Translations under genes and position numbers: made by a program | The notes under the pieces: model-generated | The model's database searches: none | What the model was told of the DNA's origin: nothing | The model's input: the letters and a program-made list of their open reading frames with translations, nothing else | Part shown: positions 1 through 9,063 of the stretch, one piece after another | Layout of the letters: each line of letters opens with the position of its first letter | Position numbering within the stretch: the stretch's first letter is position 1 | Assembly: GCF_015686695.1 (NCBI RefSeq) | Contig: NZ_JADPMR010000001.1 | Span: forward strand, 2,852,001-2,916,000 | Direction of reading: 5' to 3' | Length of the DNA: 64,000 bases | Source: Vibrio nitrifigilis | GTDB lineage: Bacteria; Pseudomonadota; Gammaproteobacteria; Enterobacterales; Vibrionaceae

Positions 1-436
1 AGTCGCCGTGATGTAGTATTTCTTCCACTTCTTGTGCCGCACTGCGAGCTGTTACTAAATCCCATTGTGGTGAAATTCCAGCGTGACACATGACAAAATC
101 TTGATGTTCCAGCATCAGAGGTTGATGACGAACCCAGTCGAGTAGTTCATCTCGATCTGGCGCATCTAAAATAGGCTGGGTTTTATCCTTAGGTTTCGCT
201 TTATGAATCCCTAGTGATACGGCGAGTAAATGAAGGTCGTGGTTACCTAAGATAACCTTAGCAGATGACCCCAGAGAGCGAATGAAGCGGAGCGTCTCTA
301 ATGATTTTGGACCTCTAGCGACTAAATCGCCAGCGAGCCAAAGTTCATCTTTTTTTGCTTTGAAGTTTGCTTGTTTGAGTAAGAGCTTGAGCTCGTCTAA
401 ACAACCCTGAATGTCACCAACGATATAGGTCGACAT
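1..436 (-). CDS. apaH: Symmetrical bis(5'-nucleosyl)-tetraphosphatase ApaH, 3' end off window
   Basis: Hydrolyses Ap4A symmetrically to two ADP and also removes Np4 caps from RNA. The window holds the first 145 codons, starting MSTYIVGDIQGC; the C-terminal half lies beyond base 1. Visible metallophosphoesterase motifs are GDIQGC near residue 7, a GDLVARGP block near 38 and GNHD near 63, all in ApaH order. The first motif has Gln where many phosphoesterases have His, a substitution I recall in other ApaH proteins, so I do not treat it as a defect. It is the last gene of the lptD-surA-pdxA-rsmA-apaG-apaH series, ten bases after apaG. Identification is secure; completeness cannot be judged. Confidence 0.95.
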   Translation of the reverse strand, partial: MSTYIVGDIQGCLDELKLLLKQANFKAKKDELWLAGDLVARGPKSLETLRFIRSLGSSAKVILGNHDLHLLAVSLGIHKAKPKDKTQPILDAPDRDELLDWVRHQPLMLEHQDFVMCHAGISPQWDLVTARSAAQEVEEILHHGD

Positions 437-446
437 AATCACTCCA

Positions 447-827
447 TTAATTTAATACATTTGGAACGGCTAAGCGGAAGGGATCTATTTCCGCGAGAAA
501 CTCTTTCCCATCTGAATTATGCATGATGTAGTGACCTTGCATGACTCCTACTGGCGTTTCTATAGCGGTACCACTGCTATAGGTGTATTCGTCGTTACCT
601 GGAATAAAAGGTTGTTCCCCAACAACACCATCGCCTTCTACGTTCATCTGTTTGCCATTAGCATCAGTGATTAGCCAGCGACGTCCAATTAATTGAACGG
701 TTTCAGTGCTGAGGTTTTTAACCGTGATGAGATAAGCAAACACATAGCGATTTTGCTCAGGGGTTGATTGTTCAGGGATATATTTTGTGTGAACTTGGAT
801 TTTGATACAAGGCTTAGAAAAATCCAT
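447..827 (-). CDS. apaG: ApaG protein
   Basis: ApaG is a small single-domain beta-sandwich protein (fibronectin-III-like fold), historically linked to Co2+ resistance and Mg2+ efflux; its biochemical role is unsettled. The frame stays open to 905, but the likely start is the ATG at 827, giving 126 residues beginning MDFSKPCIKIQVHTKY. It follows a strong AAGGAGTT ribosome site, and 126 residues fits the family length. Typical ApaG stretches are visible: the run through TVKNLSTETVQLIGRRWLIT, a GEQPFIPG block, and GVMQGHYIM near the C terminus. It lies between rsmA and apaH in the conserved operon. Confidence 0.95.
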   Translation of the reverse strand: MDFSKPCIKIQVHTKYIPEQSTPEQNRYVFAYLITVKNLSTETVQLIGRRWLITDANGKQMNVEGDGVVGEQPFIPGNDEYTYSSGTAIETPVGVMQGHYIMHNSDGKEFLAEIDPFRLAVPNVLN

Positions 828-885
828 ATCAACTCCTTGAAATAGTGAGAAAAGAAAATAGGACGACTTTCGTCGTCCTATCTCA

Positions 886-1695
886 TTATGCACTTTGGTT
901 GGCATCTAGCCAATTTGCCATTGCAACAAATTGTTCCAGAGTGAGGTTTTCTGGACGCATAGCTGGGTTAACTCCCAAGGCTTCAAGTCGTTCTACGTCG
1001 ATTAAACCCTTATAGCAGTTACGAACGGTTTTACGGCGTTGGTTAAAACCATCACGAACCACTCTGTCGAGCCATTTTAGACTCGTAGTTGGATGAGGTA
1101 GAGTCTCGTATGGCACTAATCGTACAACTGCTGAATCCACTTTTGGTGGTGGAACAAAGGCAGTGGGTGGTACTTCTAAAACAGGAACGACTTTACAGTA
1201 GTATTGAGCCATCACGGTTAAACGACCATACGCTTTACTACCTGGTCCAGCAGCAAGACGTTTTACCACTTCTTTTTGTAGCATAAAGTGCATATCTTGG
1301 ATGTCTTTATGAAACTCAAATAGGTGGAACATTAACGGCGTAGAAATGTTGTACGGTAAGTTACCAAAAATACGCAGCTTGTTGTCTGGCTTCACCAACT
1401 GGGTGAAGTCAAAGCGCATCGCATCACCTTCATGGATGGTCAGTTTCTCACCTAATTCAGGATGATTGCGTAGACGTTCTGCTAGATCTCTGTCCAGTTC
1501 GATAACCGTTAGTCTATCGATTTCTTTGCCGACAGGTTCAGTCAATGCGCCTAAACCAGGACCAATTTCAACAAGATTTTGCCCAGGTCTTGGATTGATA
1601 GCAGAAACGATCCCATCGATGATATATGGATCGTTTAGAAAGTTTTGGCCAAAGCGTTTACGCGCTTTGTGTCCCATATGGACGTCATTTCTCAT
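886..1695 (-). CDS. rsmA: 16S rRNA (adenine1518/1519-N6)-dimethyltransferase RsmA (KsgA)
   Basis: Dimethylates two adjacent adenines in the 3'-terminal hairpin of 16S rRNA during 30S maturation, using S-adenosylmethionine. The start chosen is ATG 1695 (MRNDVHMGHKARKRFGQ), giving 269 residues and matching the usual N terminus; an in-frame extension to 1728 overlaps pdxA and is unlikely. The SAM motif VEIGPGLGALTEP and the catalytic NLPYNIST motif are intact. The C-terminal RNA-binding domain includes FNQRRKTVRNC. It follows pdxA within the operon, with apaG 58 bases downstream. Loss of this enzyme is the classic route to kasugamycin resistance; nothing here suggests loss. Confidence 0.97.
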   Translation of the reverse strand: MRNDVHMGHKARKRFGQNFLNDPYIIDGIVSAINPRPGQNLVEIGPGLGALTEPVGKEIDRLTVIELDRDLAERLRNHPELGEKLTIHEGDAMRFDFTQLVKPDNKLRIFGNLPYNISTPLMFHLFEFHKDIQDMHFMLQKEVVKRLAAGPGSKAYGRLTVMAQYYCKVVPVLEVPPTAFVPPPKVDSAVVRLVPYETLPHPTTSLKWLDRVVRDGFNQRRKTVRNCYKGLIDVERLEALGVNPAMRPENLTLEQFVAMANWLDANQSA

Positions 1696-1708
1696 AATGT
1701 TCTCGAAA

Positions 1709-2707
1709 TTAATTCGCTTTCTTATCAACTAGCTCGATAGCTTGTCTTAATGCTGTTTTGAAGCTTCCCATATCAGCAAGACCCGTACCTGCTAAATCAA
1801 GCGCAGTTCCGTGGTCAACGGACGTCCGTATAAATGGTAAACCTAGAGTAATGTTTACAGATTGTCCAAAACCTTTGTATTTTAGTACCGGTAGCACTTG
1901 GTCGTGATACATGCCTAAAACAGCATCGGCGTTTTGTAAGTATTTGTCATTAAAAATGGTATCTGCTGGTAAAGCCCCAATCAGTTGATAACCTTTTTCT
2001 TGACGCAATTTTTCTAATGTTGGGTTAATGGTGTCGATCTCTTCATGACCCAGAACACCATCTTCTCCTGCATGAGGGTTCAACCCACATACGTAGATAT
2101 TAGGTCGTGCTATAGCAAACTTATTGACTAAATCTGCGTGGAGAATATCAATGATTTTCTCTAAGCGTTCGCTTGTCACCGCTTTAGACACGTAGGCCAA
2201 AGGAATGTGAGTGGTAACTAACGCAGTTCTTAAGCCTTCAGTTGCTAACATCATGACGACGAGTGGAGTATTGGAGAGTTCAGCAAAGAACTCTGTATGA
2301 CCACTAAAGGCCACCCCGGCACGATTTATTACCCCTTTATGCACAGGGCCGGTGACAATAGCATCAAATTCACCATTCATACAGCCTAAAGCGGCTCTTT
2401 CTAAGGTTTTTAATACATAACGGCCATTAGCTTCATTAAGTTGGCCAGCTATTGTCGGCTCTTGCTGTGCAATATGATCAACCACTAAGGTTCCAGCTTG
2501 CTGCGCACTTGCAGGGCTGTTTGGATTGTAATCGAGTAAATTAACGTGAATACCGAGCTGTTTGGCTCGGTCTTCAAGTAATGATTTATCTGCGCAAATA
2601 ATTAATTGATGTGGCCAGTCATGTTTGGATAATTCCAAAACCAAATCAGGGCCAATACCAGCAGGCTCCCCCGCTGTTACCACCAACTTTCTAACTGTCA
2701 CTGTCAT
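1709..2707 (-). CDS. pdxA: 4-hydroxythreonine-4-phosphate dehydrogenase PdxA
   Basis: Oxidises 4-phosphohydroxy-L-threonine in the DXP-dependent pyridoxal phosphate pathway; the product condenses with DXP through PdxJ. Hallmarks are TAGEPAGIGPDL at the N terminus and the metal-binding histidines in GHTEFFAEL, GLNPHAGEDG and MYHDQVLP. The start is ambiguous because the 5' end overlaps the end of surA: ATG 2707 gives 332 residues but sits right against an AAAAAGG ribosome site, while the GTG at 2701 (330 residues) has better spacing. Both overlap the surA stop, so translation is probably coupled. An upstream in-frame start at 2725 is less likely. Length is close to the usual 330. Confidence 0.95.
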   Translation of the reverse strand: MTVTVRKLVVTAGEPAGIGPDLVLELSKHDWPHQLIICADKSLLEDRAKQLGIHVNLLDYNPNSPASAQQAGTLVVDHIAQQEPTIAGQLNEANGRYVLKTLERAALGCMNGEFDAIVTGPVHKGVINRAGVAFSGHTEFFAELSNTPLVVMMLATEGLRTALVTTHIPLAYVSKAVTSERLEKIIDILHADLVNKFAIARPNIYVCGLNPHAGEDGVLGHEEIDTINPTLEKLRQEKGYQLIGALPADTIFNDKYLQNADAVLGMYHDQVLPVLKYKGFGQSVNITLGLPFIRTSVDHGTALDLAGTGLADMGSFKTALRQAIELVDKKAN

Positions 2708-3983
2708 CACCTTTTTGAATTTCAATATAAGCGCTTGCTCTTAGTTCTTGTAACCAAGCAGTCGCTTCTTCATTGAATTTACGGTTAAACAAAATGCGAT
2801 AAGCTTTGTTTTTCATTGCTGCGTCTGTTTTATCTACTTTGCGTCGATCTAACACTTGCACAATATGCCAGCCATGCACGGTTTTAAATGGTTGGCTGAT
2901 TTGTCCTACCGGTAATGTTTCCACTTGGTGCTTAAACTCAGGAACATACATATCAGGTGTTTGGTAACCCAATTCGCCTTTTTGAGATGCAGAGCCAGGA
3001 TCTTGGCTGTATTGCTGCGCTAACTCACCGAACGTCGCTTCGCCATTTTTAATACGGCGAATGAAACTATTCAGCTCTTTTTTCGCGCCTTCATCGCTGA
3101 GAATTACACTCGGTTTTATTAAGATATGACGGGCATTAACTTCTGTTACAGCAACAGATTTTAGCCCTTTAACTGCTGTGATTTTCAGGATATGAACGCC
3201 TGCGCCACTAGTAAATGGGCCAATAATATCACCTTGGTGCTGGTCACTAATATGATCAGCAAAGATGGTGGGCATTTCCTCTTTACGCATCCATCCCCAG
3301 TCGCCACCATTGAGGGCTTTAGGACCTTTTGAGTAGCTCATGGCTAATTGGCTAAAGTCTGCACCTGATTTAAGTCTTTTCACTAAATCCTGTGCTTTCT
3401 TTTCCATTTCATCTTTATTGTCATCGTTATAACGCAGTTGGATGTGACTGATTTTATATTGAACCGTCGCATTTGTTTGCTGCGCTAACAGTTTAGCCAT
3501 GTTATCGACTTCAGCAGGAATGATATTAATACGACGGCGAACTAATGCATTGCGAGCTTCACTAATTTCCATTTCCTTGCGGATTTGGTTGCGAAACTCT
3601 TCGTAAGTTAAGCCTTCGTTTTTAACGGATTGTTTAAGTTGCTCTATCGATTGTTTATTACGTTGAGCAATATCTTTAATCGCTGCAGTTAGTCGAGCAT
3701 CATCGATTTTGACACCAATACGTTTCGCTTCTTGTTCTTGTAATTTATCAAGAATAAGTTTATCGATGACTTGATCATGAAGAACAGCAGCCGATGGTAA
3801 AGATTTACCACTCTGTTTAACGTTCGCTTTTACCGTTTTTATTGCGTTATCGACATCACTTTGCAGGATCACGCCATCATTGACGATAACGGCAACCTTA
3901 TCCAGTTCTACCGGTCTAGCCAGTACGTTAGTGCATGTCAGCAGGGTCACTAAACAAATTAAAGCGTGTTTCCACAATTTCAT
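2691..3983 (-). CDS. surA: Periplasmic chaperone and peptidyl-prolyl isomerase SurA
   Basis: Periplasmic chaperone that escorts outer-membrane beta-barrel proteins to the BAM machinery. The 430-residue protein has a signal peptide (about residues 1-22, ending TNVLA), an N-terminal chaperone region, and two parvulin domains. The parvulin repeats can be seen as ISHIQLRY...GGDWGWM...GAGVHILKI and ARHILIKPS...GELGYQTP...HGWHIVQVLDRR. A short C-terminal helix follows. Its 3' end overlaps pdxA by 17 bases. It follows lptD after 65 bases, which makes sense because LptD is a principal SurA client. Confidence 0.96.
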   Translation of the reverse strand: MKLWKHALICLVTLLTCTNVLARPVELDKVAVIVNDGVILQSDVDNAIKTVKANVKQSGKSLPSAAVLHDQVIDKLILDKLQEQEAKRIGVKIDDARLTAAIKDIAQRNKQSIEQLKQSVKNEGLTYEEFRNQIRKEMEISEARNALVRRRINIIPAEVDNMAKLLAQQTNATVQYKISHIQLRYNDDNKDEMEKKAQDLVKRLKSGADFSQLAMSYSKGPKALNGGDWGWMRKEEMPTIFADHISDQHQGDIIGPFTSGAGVHILKITAVKGLKSVAVTEVNARHILIKPSVILSDEGAKKELNSFIRRIKNGEATFGELAQQYSQDPGSASQKGELGYQTPDMYVPEFKHQVETLPVGQISQPFKTVHGWHIVQVLDRRKVDKTDAAMKNKAYRILFNRKFNEEATAWLQELRASAYIEIQKGDDSDS

Positions 3984-4003
3984 TTTAGATCCTATTGAAA
4001 TTG

Positions 4004-4025
4004 AAGGGCTGAATTTTCAGCCCTT
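4004..4025 (-). other. Palindromic hairpin between lptD and surA
   Basis: A perfect inverted repeat, AAGGGCTGAA / TTCAGCCCTT, lies between the lptD stop and the surA start. It has the size of a terminator stem but no U-run follows on the minus strand. It may attenuate or stabilise message at the lptD/surA boundary rather than end transcription. Confidence 0.5.
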
Positions 4026-4048
4026 AAGTTTAACTATTTGAAAATAGT

Positions 4049-6403
4049 CTAGTTATTTAAGAAAAATGGTCGTCCGTAGCCTAATGAGCTACTGCTTGAT
4101 ATCAGGTCAGTACCCATATTGGTACCTAATCCAATGATGCCAAAGCTTAAGCCAAAGTTATTTTCGTAGACTGGGTCTGCATCTGGGTAGTTATATAAGC
4201 TGCTTTCCCAGTGGTCTAGCTCTCGACTATAGGTAAAGCCCATATACCAACAATCAGAGGTATAACGTAGACCAGCAATCCACTCTAAAGGTTCATCCGT
4301 TGTTAAATCATAGAAATATTGCCCGGTCGCGTACCATTTTGGGGATAACTGATAAGCGCCTAACAATCCAACCTGCGATAGACCATCTGTCGTGTAATAC
4401 TTGTAGTTGTCTTTGGTGATAAAGCTCGCTTGCTCTTGGATGTAATCTAAGCTCACATAGCGATAGTTTGCTTGAACGTAGCCTTTATCGAAGCGATATT
4501 CCAACGTGCTGTTTGCTGTTTGTACGTCATTTTTATCAGTATCAAACTGAAGGCCGCCATGATAGAACAAGTAATCATCGTAGTTAAAGTCACTTTCTAA
4601 TGCCCAAGCTGAGAAGTCAGAGCTGCTCTCTTCATCATCAACGTCTTGAGGTGTTGAGGCTGAATGGAAGTAGAAAATCTGACCAAAAGATAAGTTAAAG
4701 CGCTCTTTATACTGGTCATCAAAGAAACGGGTGGTCGCACCGTAACTCACTTGGTTTGCTGACGCTATGTAATCGATACTGCTGTATGGATTAGAACGGA
4801 ATAACCCGTAATAGTCAGTTTGCAATAGAGTTGTATCGTAGTAAGAGTAAATTTCTTTTTGGTCACGCTTTGGAATATAGAGATACTGAACTTGAGGTTC
4901 TAGCGTCTGAGTGTATTCCCCTAAGAACTTATCATTACTTTCTAAGGTAATACCCGCGTGACTTCGAAACTCAGGAACAAAGCGTGAGGTGCTTTCTTTA
5001 AGATCGTAACCGTCTGCTTTGATATCCGTGAGATCAACACCAGTGAGATCTTGTTGATAATACGTCCCTAACATGCGAGCTTCAGTTGTCCAATTACCCC
5101 AGGTATTTGCCAGTGGAATCGTCAATCCTGGTTCAACGTGAACACGAGTCGCTGATGGCTTGTTATCTGAATCATTTTCAAAACGCGCAATATGGCTTTT
5201 TACATCGAAGTCTAGATAACGCATCAATTCTGGTGCGTAGTAGTTATAAGACAGCTCTGGCAGCAATTTGTATGGAAGATCACTGTCACTTTCGGTTAAT
5301 AACTGGAAGTTACGTACTAGCAGTGAAGCATCCCAGTTATCTGAACGGTATTTTGCTTCACCTTCTTGCATTAGCTGGCCATCTTCACGATTACCAACAC
5401 TAGAACTCAAATCTGTAAAGTAATCAATATCACTGACTTTTGAGTAGTCGATCGTGAATTTCCAGTTTTTATTGTAAATGCCATTGTGTTCATACTGGAA
5501 GCCCCAGCGAGCGCCGTCACCATCATAGTCTTTATCATCAGGGAGATATTCTGAGGTGATTTCCCCAGAGCCTAGTTCAGATAAGTAACGGAATTTACTA
5601 TTTAATTGTACGCCTCGTTTTTGCATATAGTGCAAAGAGGTTTCTAAATCGTAATTTGGAGCTAAGTTCCAGTAAAATGGCACCTCCATTTCCATACCGT
5701 CTTTCGAACCATAGGAAACGCTAGGGTATAGAAAACCTGTTTTACGTTTATCGCCAATAGGCACGGTTAAAAGAGGTAAATACATCACTGGGACGTTTTG
5801 AATTTCAAAGCGTGGGTTATAAAAAGTTGCCTCTTCTTCATCTTGGTCGACATCGATGCTTGAAGCAACGAAACGCCACGAGCTATCACCTTCAGGACAT
5901 GAGGTAATAGAGCCATCTTCAATTTGATAAACTTTTTTACCTGTACGAGCGACATAAACGGCATGTCCACGTCCAGGTTGACAGAGAAATTTATAATCTG
6001 TGTTCTCTAATGTCATCTCATCAGAGTTAAGGTTGTTTGTTGCTTTATCTGAACGGGTCTTGACTTGTCCATCATTAAATTGCACATCACCTTCAGCAAC
6101 GACAACATTTTCTTTTTGATGGAGCGTAACACTTTGCGCTTTGATACGCTTTTTACCCTGAGTGACAACAACATTGCCAGAATAAGTGGCTTTATTACCA
6201 TTAATTGCTTCTAGCTTATCGGCCTCGACATTGATAGGCTGTTCCTTCGAGTTTTCCTGCTCAGGTTCATTGATGATGCATTGATCAATGGCAGCCGGTT
6301 TTAGCGAGCTATTAACTTGAGTGTCTTCAGCAGCTTGAGTTAGAGGCGCGAATAGAGCCGCGCTAATAGAAGCGGCTAAAAACGTGCGGGAAAAACGTAA
6401 CAT
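4049..6403 (-). CDS. lptD: LPS-assembly outer-membrane protein LptD
   Basis: Beta-barrel of the LptDE translocon, which inserts lipopolysaccharide into the outer leaflet of the outer membrane. The 784-residue protein has a signal peptide (about residues 1-24), a periplasmic OstA/LptA-like jellyroll (about 55-160, including INVEADKLEAINGNKATYSG), and a long C-terminal barrel rich in alternating aromatic residues. The barrel entry motif PVGDKRKTGFLYPSVSYG matches the family. Cysteines are at 42, 141, 169 and 718; the C-terminal one is in SDCWYM, where E. coli has two adjacent cysteines. It is the first gene of the operon and divergent from djlA. Confidence 0.96.
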   Translation of the reverse strand: MLRFSRTFLAASISAALFAPLTQAAEDTQVNSSLKPAAIDQCIINEPEQENSKEQPINVEADKLEAINGNKATYSGNVVVTQGKKRIKAQSVTLHQKENVVVAEGDVQFNDGQVKTRSDKATNNLNSDEMTLENTDYKFLCQPGRGHAVYVARTGKKVYQIEDGSITSCPEGDSSWRFVASSIDVDQDEEEATFYNPRFEIQNVPVMYLPLLTVPIGDKRKTGFLYPSVSYGSKDGMEMEVPFYWNLAPNYDLETSLHYMQKRGVQLNSKFRYLSELGSGEITSEYLPDDKDYDGDGARWGFQYEHNGIYNKNWKFTIDYSKVSDIDYFTDLSSSVGNREDGQLMQEGEAKYRSDNWDASLLVRNFQLLTESDSDLPYKLLPELSYNYYAPELMRYLDFDVKSHIARFENDSDNKPSATRVHVEPGLTIPLANTWGNWTTEARMLGTYYQQDLTGVDLTDIKADGYDLKESTSRFVPEFRSHAGITLESNDKFLGEYTQTLEPQVQYLYIPKRDQKEIYSYYDTTLLQTDYYGLFRSNPYSSIDYIASANQVSYGATTRFFDDQYKERFNLSFGQIFYFHSASTPQDVDDEESSSDFSAWALESDFNYDDYLFYHGGLQFDTDKNDVQTANSTLEYRFDKGYVQANYRYVSLDYIQEQASFITKDNYKYYTTDGLSQVGLLGAYQLSPKWYATGQYFYDLTTDEPLEWIAGLRYTSDCWYMGFTYSRELDHWESSLYNYPDADPVYENNFGLSFGIIGLGTNMGTDLISSSSSLGYGRPFFLNN

Positions 6404-6557
6404 TGAATTGTACTATCCTGTTGAGCTTAAATGATTCCTAAAAAATCGGGAGCGAATGCGAAAATTTAATAAAACGATTCATATCATAAAGGAATTTAGC
6501 GCTTCCGACACTATCAGACTGCTTTACAACTTAAAAATTCACAGATGAGAGCACATA

Positions 6558-7415
6558 ATGCAGATTTTTGGCAAAATTCTTGGCGCCTTTTTCGGGTTTC
6601 TGTTTGGCGGACCGATCGGATTATTATTTGGATTATTTCTTGGCCATCAATTTGATAAAGCTAGACGCTTAAGTCAAGCTGGTTTTTCCTCCGGGGCATT
6701 CAATGGCCCGAGTCAGGCCGAACGTCAACAAGAGTTTTTTAATGCGGCATTTGCCGTGATGGGACATGTAGCGAAAGCAAAAGGGAAGGTGACTCGGCAA
6801 GAGATTGAGTTAGCGACTCAAGTCATGGATCGTATGGGGTTATCTGGCGAACAACGTCGTATTGCTCAGGATGCATTTCGCCAAGGTAAAGAAGCTGATT
6901 TTCCTTTAGACCAAGTATTGGAAAAAATTCGGATTTTAACTTCTGGCAGGTTTGATCTACTCCAAATCTTTATTGAACTTCAAGTTTCATCAGCGTTTGC
7001 TGATGGTGAGTTAGATCCAAGTGAACGAGAACTACTTTTTAAAATTGCAGCAGGACTGGGTTTTTCGGCTCAGCAACTCGAACAGCGTTTACGTATGCAA
7101 GAAGCTGCGTTTCGTTTTCAACGAGGTGGCGGCTTTGGTGGTCAACAGCAATATTCAGGTCAGCAGCAATCAGGAAGCTGGCAGCAGGAGTCTGCGGCGA
7201 GTCAGCTCGAAGATGCTTATGAGATTTTAGGTGTATCGGCCGATGCGGATGCTAAAGCGATAAAACGTGCTTATCGCAAACTGATGAATGAGCACCATCC
7301 TGATAAGCTGATTGCAAAAGGGTTACCTCCAGAGATGATGAATGTTGCTAAAGAGAAATCACAGCAGATACAGCATGCTTATGATGTGATTAAAAAAGTG
7401 AAAGGTATTCATTGA
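6558..7415 (+). CDS. djlA: Membrane-anchored J-domain co-chaperone DjlA
   Basis: DnaK co-chaperone held in the inner membrane. Its 285 residues show a glycine-rich N-terminal transmembrane segment (about 6-30, GAFFGFLFGGPIGLLFGLFL), a TerB-like helical domain (about 55-175), a Gln/Gly/Ser-rich linker (about 190-215), and a C-terminal J domain with the essential HPD in NEHHPDKLIAKG. That architecture is diagnostic of DjlA. It is divergent from lptD and is followed 18 bases later by a clear intrinsic terminator, so it forms a single-gene unit. Confidence 0.96.
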   Translation: MQIFGKILGAFFGFLFGGPIGLLFGLFLGHQFDKARRLSQAGFSSGAFNGPSQAERQQEFFNAAFAVMGHVAKAKGKVTRQEIELATQVMDRMGLSGEQRRIAQDAFRQGKEADFPLDQVLEKIRILTSGRFDLLQIFIELQVSSAFADGELDPSERELLFKIAAGLGFSAQQLEQRLRMQEAAFRFQRGGGFGGQQQYSGQQQSGSWQQESAASQLEDAYEILGVSADADAKAIKRAYRKLMNEHHPDKLIAKGLPPEMMNVAKEKSQQIQHAYDVIKKVKGIH

Positions 7416-7433
7416 TACCTTTTACAACAAACG

Positions 7434-7458
7434 AAACCGGCCTTGAGCCGGTTTTTTT
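7434..7458 (+). terminator. Intrinsic terminator after djlA
   Basis: Stem AAACCGGC / GCCGGTTT with a 5-base loop, followed by seven T residues. Confidence 0.93.
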
Positions 7459-7463
7459 ATATT

Positions 7464-7625
7464 GATATCCAAGTAACCTCTTCAGCCTAGAATATATTCG
7501 CTCTTAGGATGAAGACATTGTGATTCTACGTTGAAAGGGAATGACCATTCCTGCCGTGCTTGAGCTGGTCCTAGGCTCGTTGATGAGGCTCTGAATTCTG
7601 CATGTTGAGGTTATTGGGGTATAGG
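7464..7625. repeat. Degenerate intergenic element with imperfect inverted ends
   Basis: This gene-free stretch between djlA and the tRNA array begins with ATATCCAAGTAACCTCTTCA and ends with GCATGTTGAGGTTATTGGGG, which are roughly inverted copies of one another. A central perfect hairpin, GGAATG-AC-CATTCC, lies inside. The right end resembles another copy at 8625-8648. I read it as a decayed member of a dispersed Vibrio intergenic repeat family. The remaining bases to 7732 show nothing I can name. Confidence 0.4.
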
Positions 7626-7732
7626 ATTAGAGCTTTTTATTTCTTGCATTCGTAATATGAGATGGCTTTAAACGTGGTAAAGAGGAGGGGGGCTTTATGA
7701 ATATTCGAGAACGATTAACCTAGGCTAAAACG

Positions 7733-7760
7733 AAAAAACCACAGCGATTGCTGTGGTTTT
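7733..7760 (-). terminator. Terminator of the second tRNA operon
   Basis: Eleven-base stem (AAAACCACAGC with its complement) and a 4-base loop, read on the minus strand directly after tRNA-Asn and followed by a U-run. A near-identical terminator ends the first operon at 8946-8973. Confidence 0.93.
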
Positions 7761-7767
7761 CGAAAAG

Positions 7768-7843
7768 TGGCTCCCCCTGCAAGACTTGAACTTGCGACAT
7801 ACGGATTAACAGTCCGCCGTTCTACCGACTGAACTAAGGGGGA
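7768..7843 (-). tRNA. tRNA-Asn (GTT)
   Basis: A 76-base cloverleaf with acceptor TCCCCCT / AGGGGGA, anticodon GTT in GACTGTTAATC, and encoded 3' CCA. Last gene of the second tRNA operon; the mature sequence is the same as the other two tRNA-Asn genes. Confidence 0.97.
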
Positions 7844-7869
7844 ACAGATTGTGTTTCTCGTGAGAGAAA

Positions 7870-7945
<76 letters not shown>

Positions 7946-7983
7946 ACTGAGGTTAAACAGTCAATTAACTATTTAACGAAAAG

Positions 7984-8059
7984 TGGCTCCCCCTGCAAGA
8001 CTTGAACTTGCGACATACGGATTAACAGTCCGCCGTTCTACCGACTGAACTAAGGGGGA
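7984..8059 (-). tRNA. tRNA-Asn (GTT)
   Basis: Same mature sequence as the copy at 7768-7843. It belongs to the upstream member of the duplicated Thr-Asn unit (7977-8161 compared with 7761-7945). Confidence 0.97.
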
Positions 8060-8085
8060 ACAGATTGTGTTTCTCGTAAGAGAAA

Positions 8086-8161
<76 letters not shown>

Positions 8162-8252
8162 ACACTTTATTTATGTTGTGATGAATAACATCAACCAACT
8201 AAATCATGTTATCTGTCGTTGCGTTAACTACGAAACACCAGATTATAAATCG

Positions 8253-8328
8253 TGGTGCCCGGAGGCGGAATCGAACCACCGACACGAGGATTTTCAATCC
8301 TCTGCTCTACCGACTGAGCTATCCGGGC
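8253..8328 (-). tRNA. tRNA-Phe (GAA)
   Basis: A 76-base cloverleaf with acceptor GCCCGGA / TCCGGGC, anticodon GAA in GATTGAAAATC, and encoded CCA. First gene of the second tRNA operon, ten bases downstream of its -10 box. Confidence 0.97.
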
Positions 8329-8338
8329 GACGAGGTGT

Positions 8339-8367
8339 ATTAAACGGTTTTTCCGATTTGTCGTCAA
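8339..8367 (-). promoter_or_regulatory. Sigma-70 promoter of the second tRNA operon
   Basis: Read on the minus strand: -35 TTGACG, a 17-base spacer, -10 TTTAAT. It has the same boxes and spacing as the promoter at 9402-9430. Confidence 0.85.
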
Positions 8368-8549
8368 CACTAAATTGCAAAAAAAAGTTTGTTTGTTGTT
8401 TTTATATACTCAATGACTTGTTTTTAGTCATTTATATACAAAAAAAGGGTGAAAAAAACCTTTCAAATTGCAATGGAAAGGGAAGCGATACAGATGGCTG
8501 ATCGTTTTTAATCCAGTGTTTTAATATGGCAGTGGCTAATGAATTTGCT

Positions 8550-8650
8550 ATACCCTATCCATATTACCCGCCTAAAAAGCAAATCCGTGCTTTACCTAAG
8601 AGCGAAACCATTCTCGCTGAAACAGCATCTTGAGGTTACTTGGGGATAAA
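8550..8650. repeat. Probable copy of a dispersed Vibrio intergenic repeat
   Basis: The gap between the two tRNA operons (8368-8945) has no convincing gene. Within it this stretch holds small hairpins (AAAGCA/TGCTTT and AGCGA/TCGCT) and ends in GCATCTTGAGGTTACTTGGG, closely similar to the right end of the element at 7464-7625. I recall that 20-mer as common in Vibrio intergenic DNA. The rest of the gap holds nothing I recognise. Confidence 0.4.
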
Positions 8651-8945
8651 ATCTTATAAAAAGGTCACAGATTTCATATTGTCGCAGTGGCCTTATATTT
8701 TTATCACAGTGATAGCAGGCTTAGATCGGCTTTATGTCTCAATTTAGAGTCTGAAAATAGATGAGGTATATAGGGCAGATAAGCTTGTGGTGCTCACGAT
8801 ACTAAATGGTGCAATTTTCTTAAGCTAACTTAAAGAAGGGGGAACTTGTTGATGAACAAGGAACAAGTCTGAGTTCTCTTCCTGAAAAATAGAACGGTAG
8901 CAATTGCGCTTTTGGGATAATGCGGAAGAGTGTAACGTAGAAACG

Positions 8946-8973
8946 AAAAAACCACAGCGAATGCTGTGGTTTT
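8946..8973 (-). terminator. Terminator of the first tRNA operon
   Basis: Stem AAAACCACAGC with its complement, a 4-base loop, and a U-run on the minus strand just after tRNA-Asn. Duplicate of the terminator at 7733-7760, with a slightly different loop. Confidence 0.93.
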
Positions 8974-8980
8974 CGAAAAG

Positions 8981-9056
8981 TGGCTCCCCCTGCAAGACTT
9001 GAACTTGCGACATACGGATTAACAGTCCGCCGTTCTACCGACTGAACTAAGGGGGA
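8981..9056 (-). tRNA. tRNA-Asn (GTT)
   Basis: A 76-base cloverleaf with anticodon GTT and encoded CCA, identical in mature sequence to the other two copies. Last gene of the first tRNA operon. Confidence 0.97.
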
Positions 9057-9063
9057 ACAATAA

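Noticed and set aside
8178..8501. 107-codon frame over tRNA-Phe
   Set aside because: Its peptide is the translation of a tRNA gene (the frequent CPEAESNHRHEDFQSSALPT artefact).
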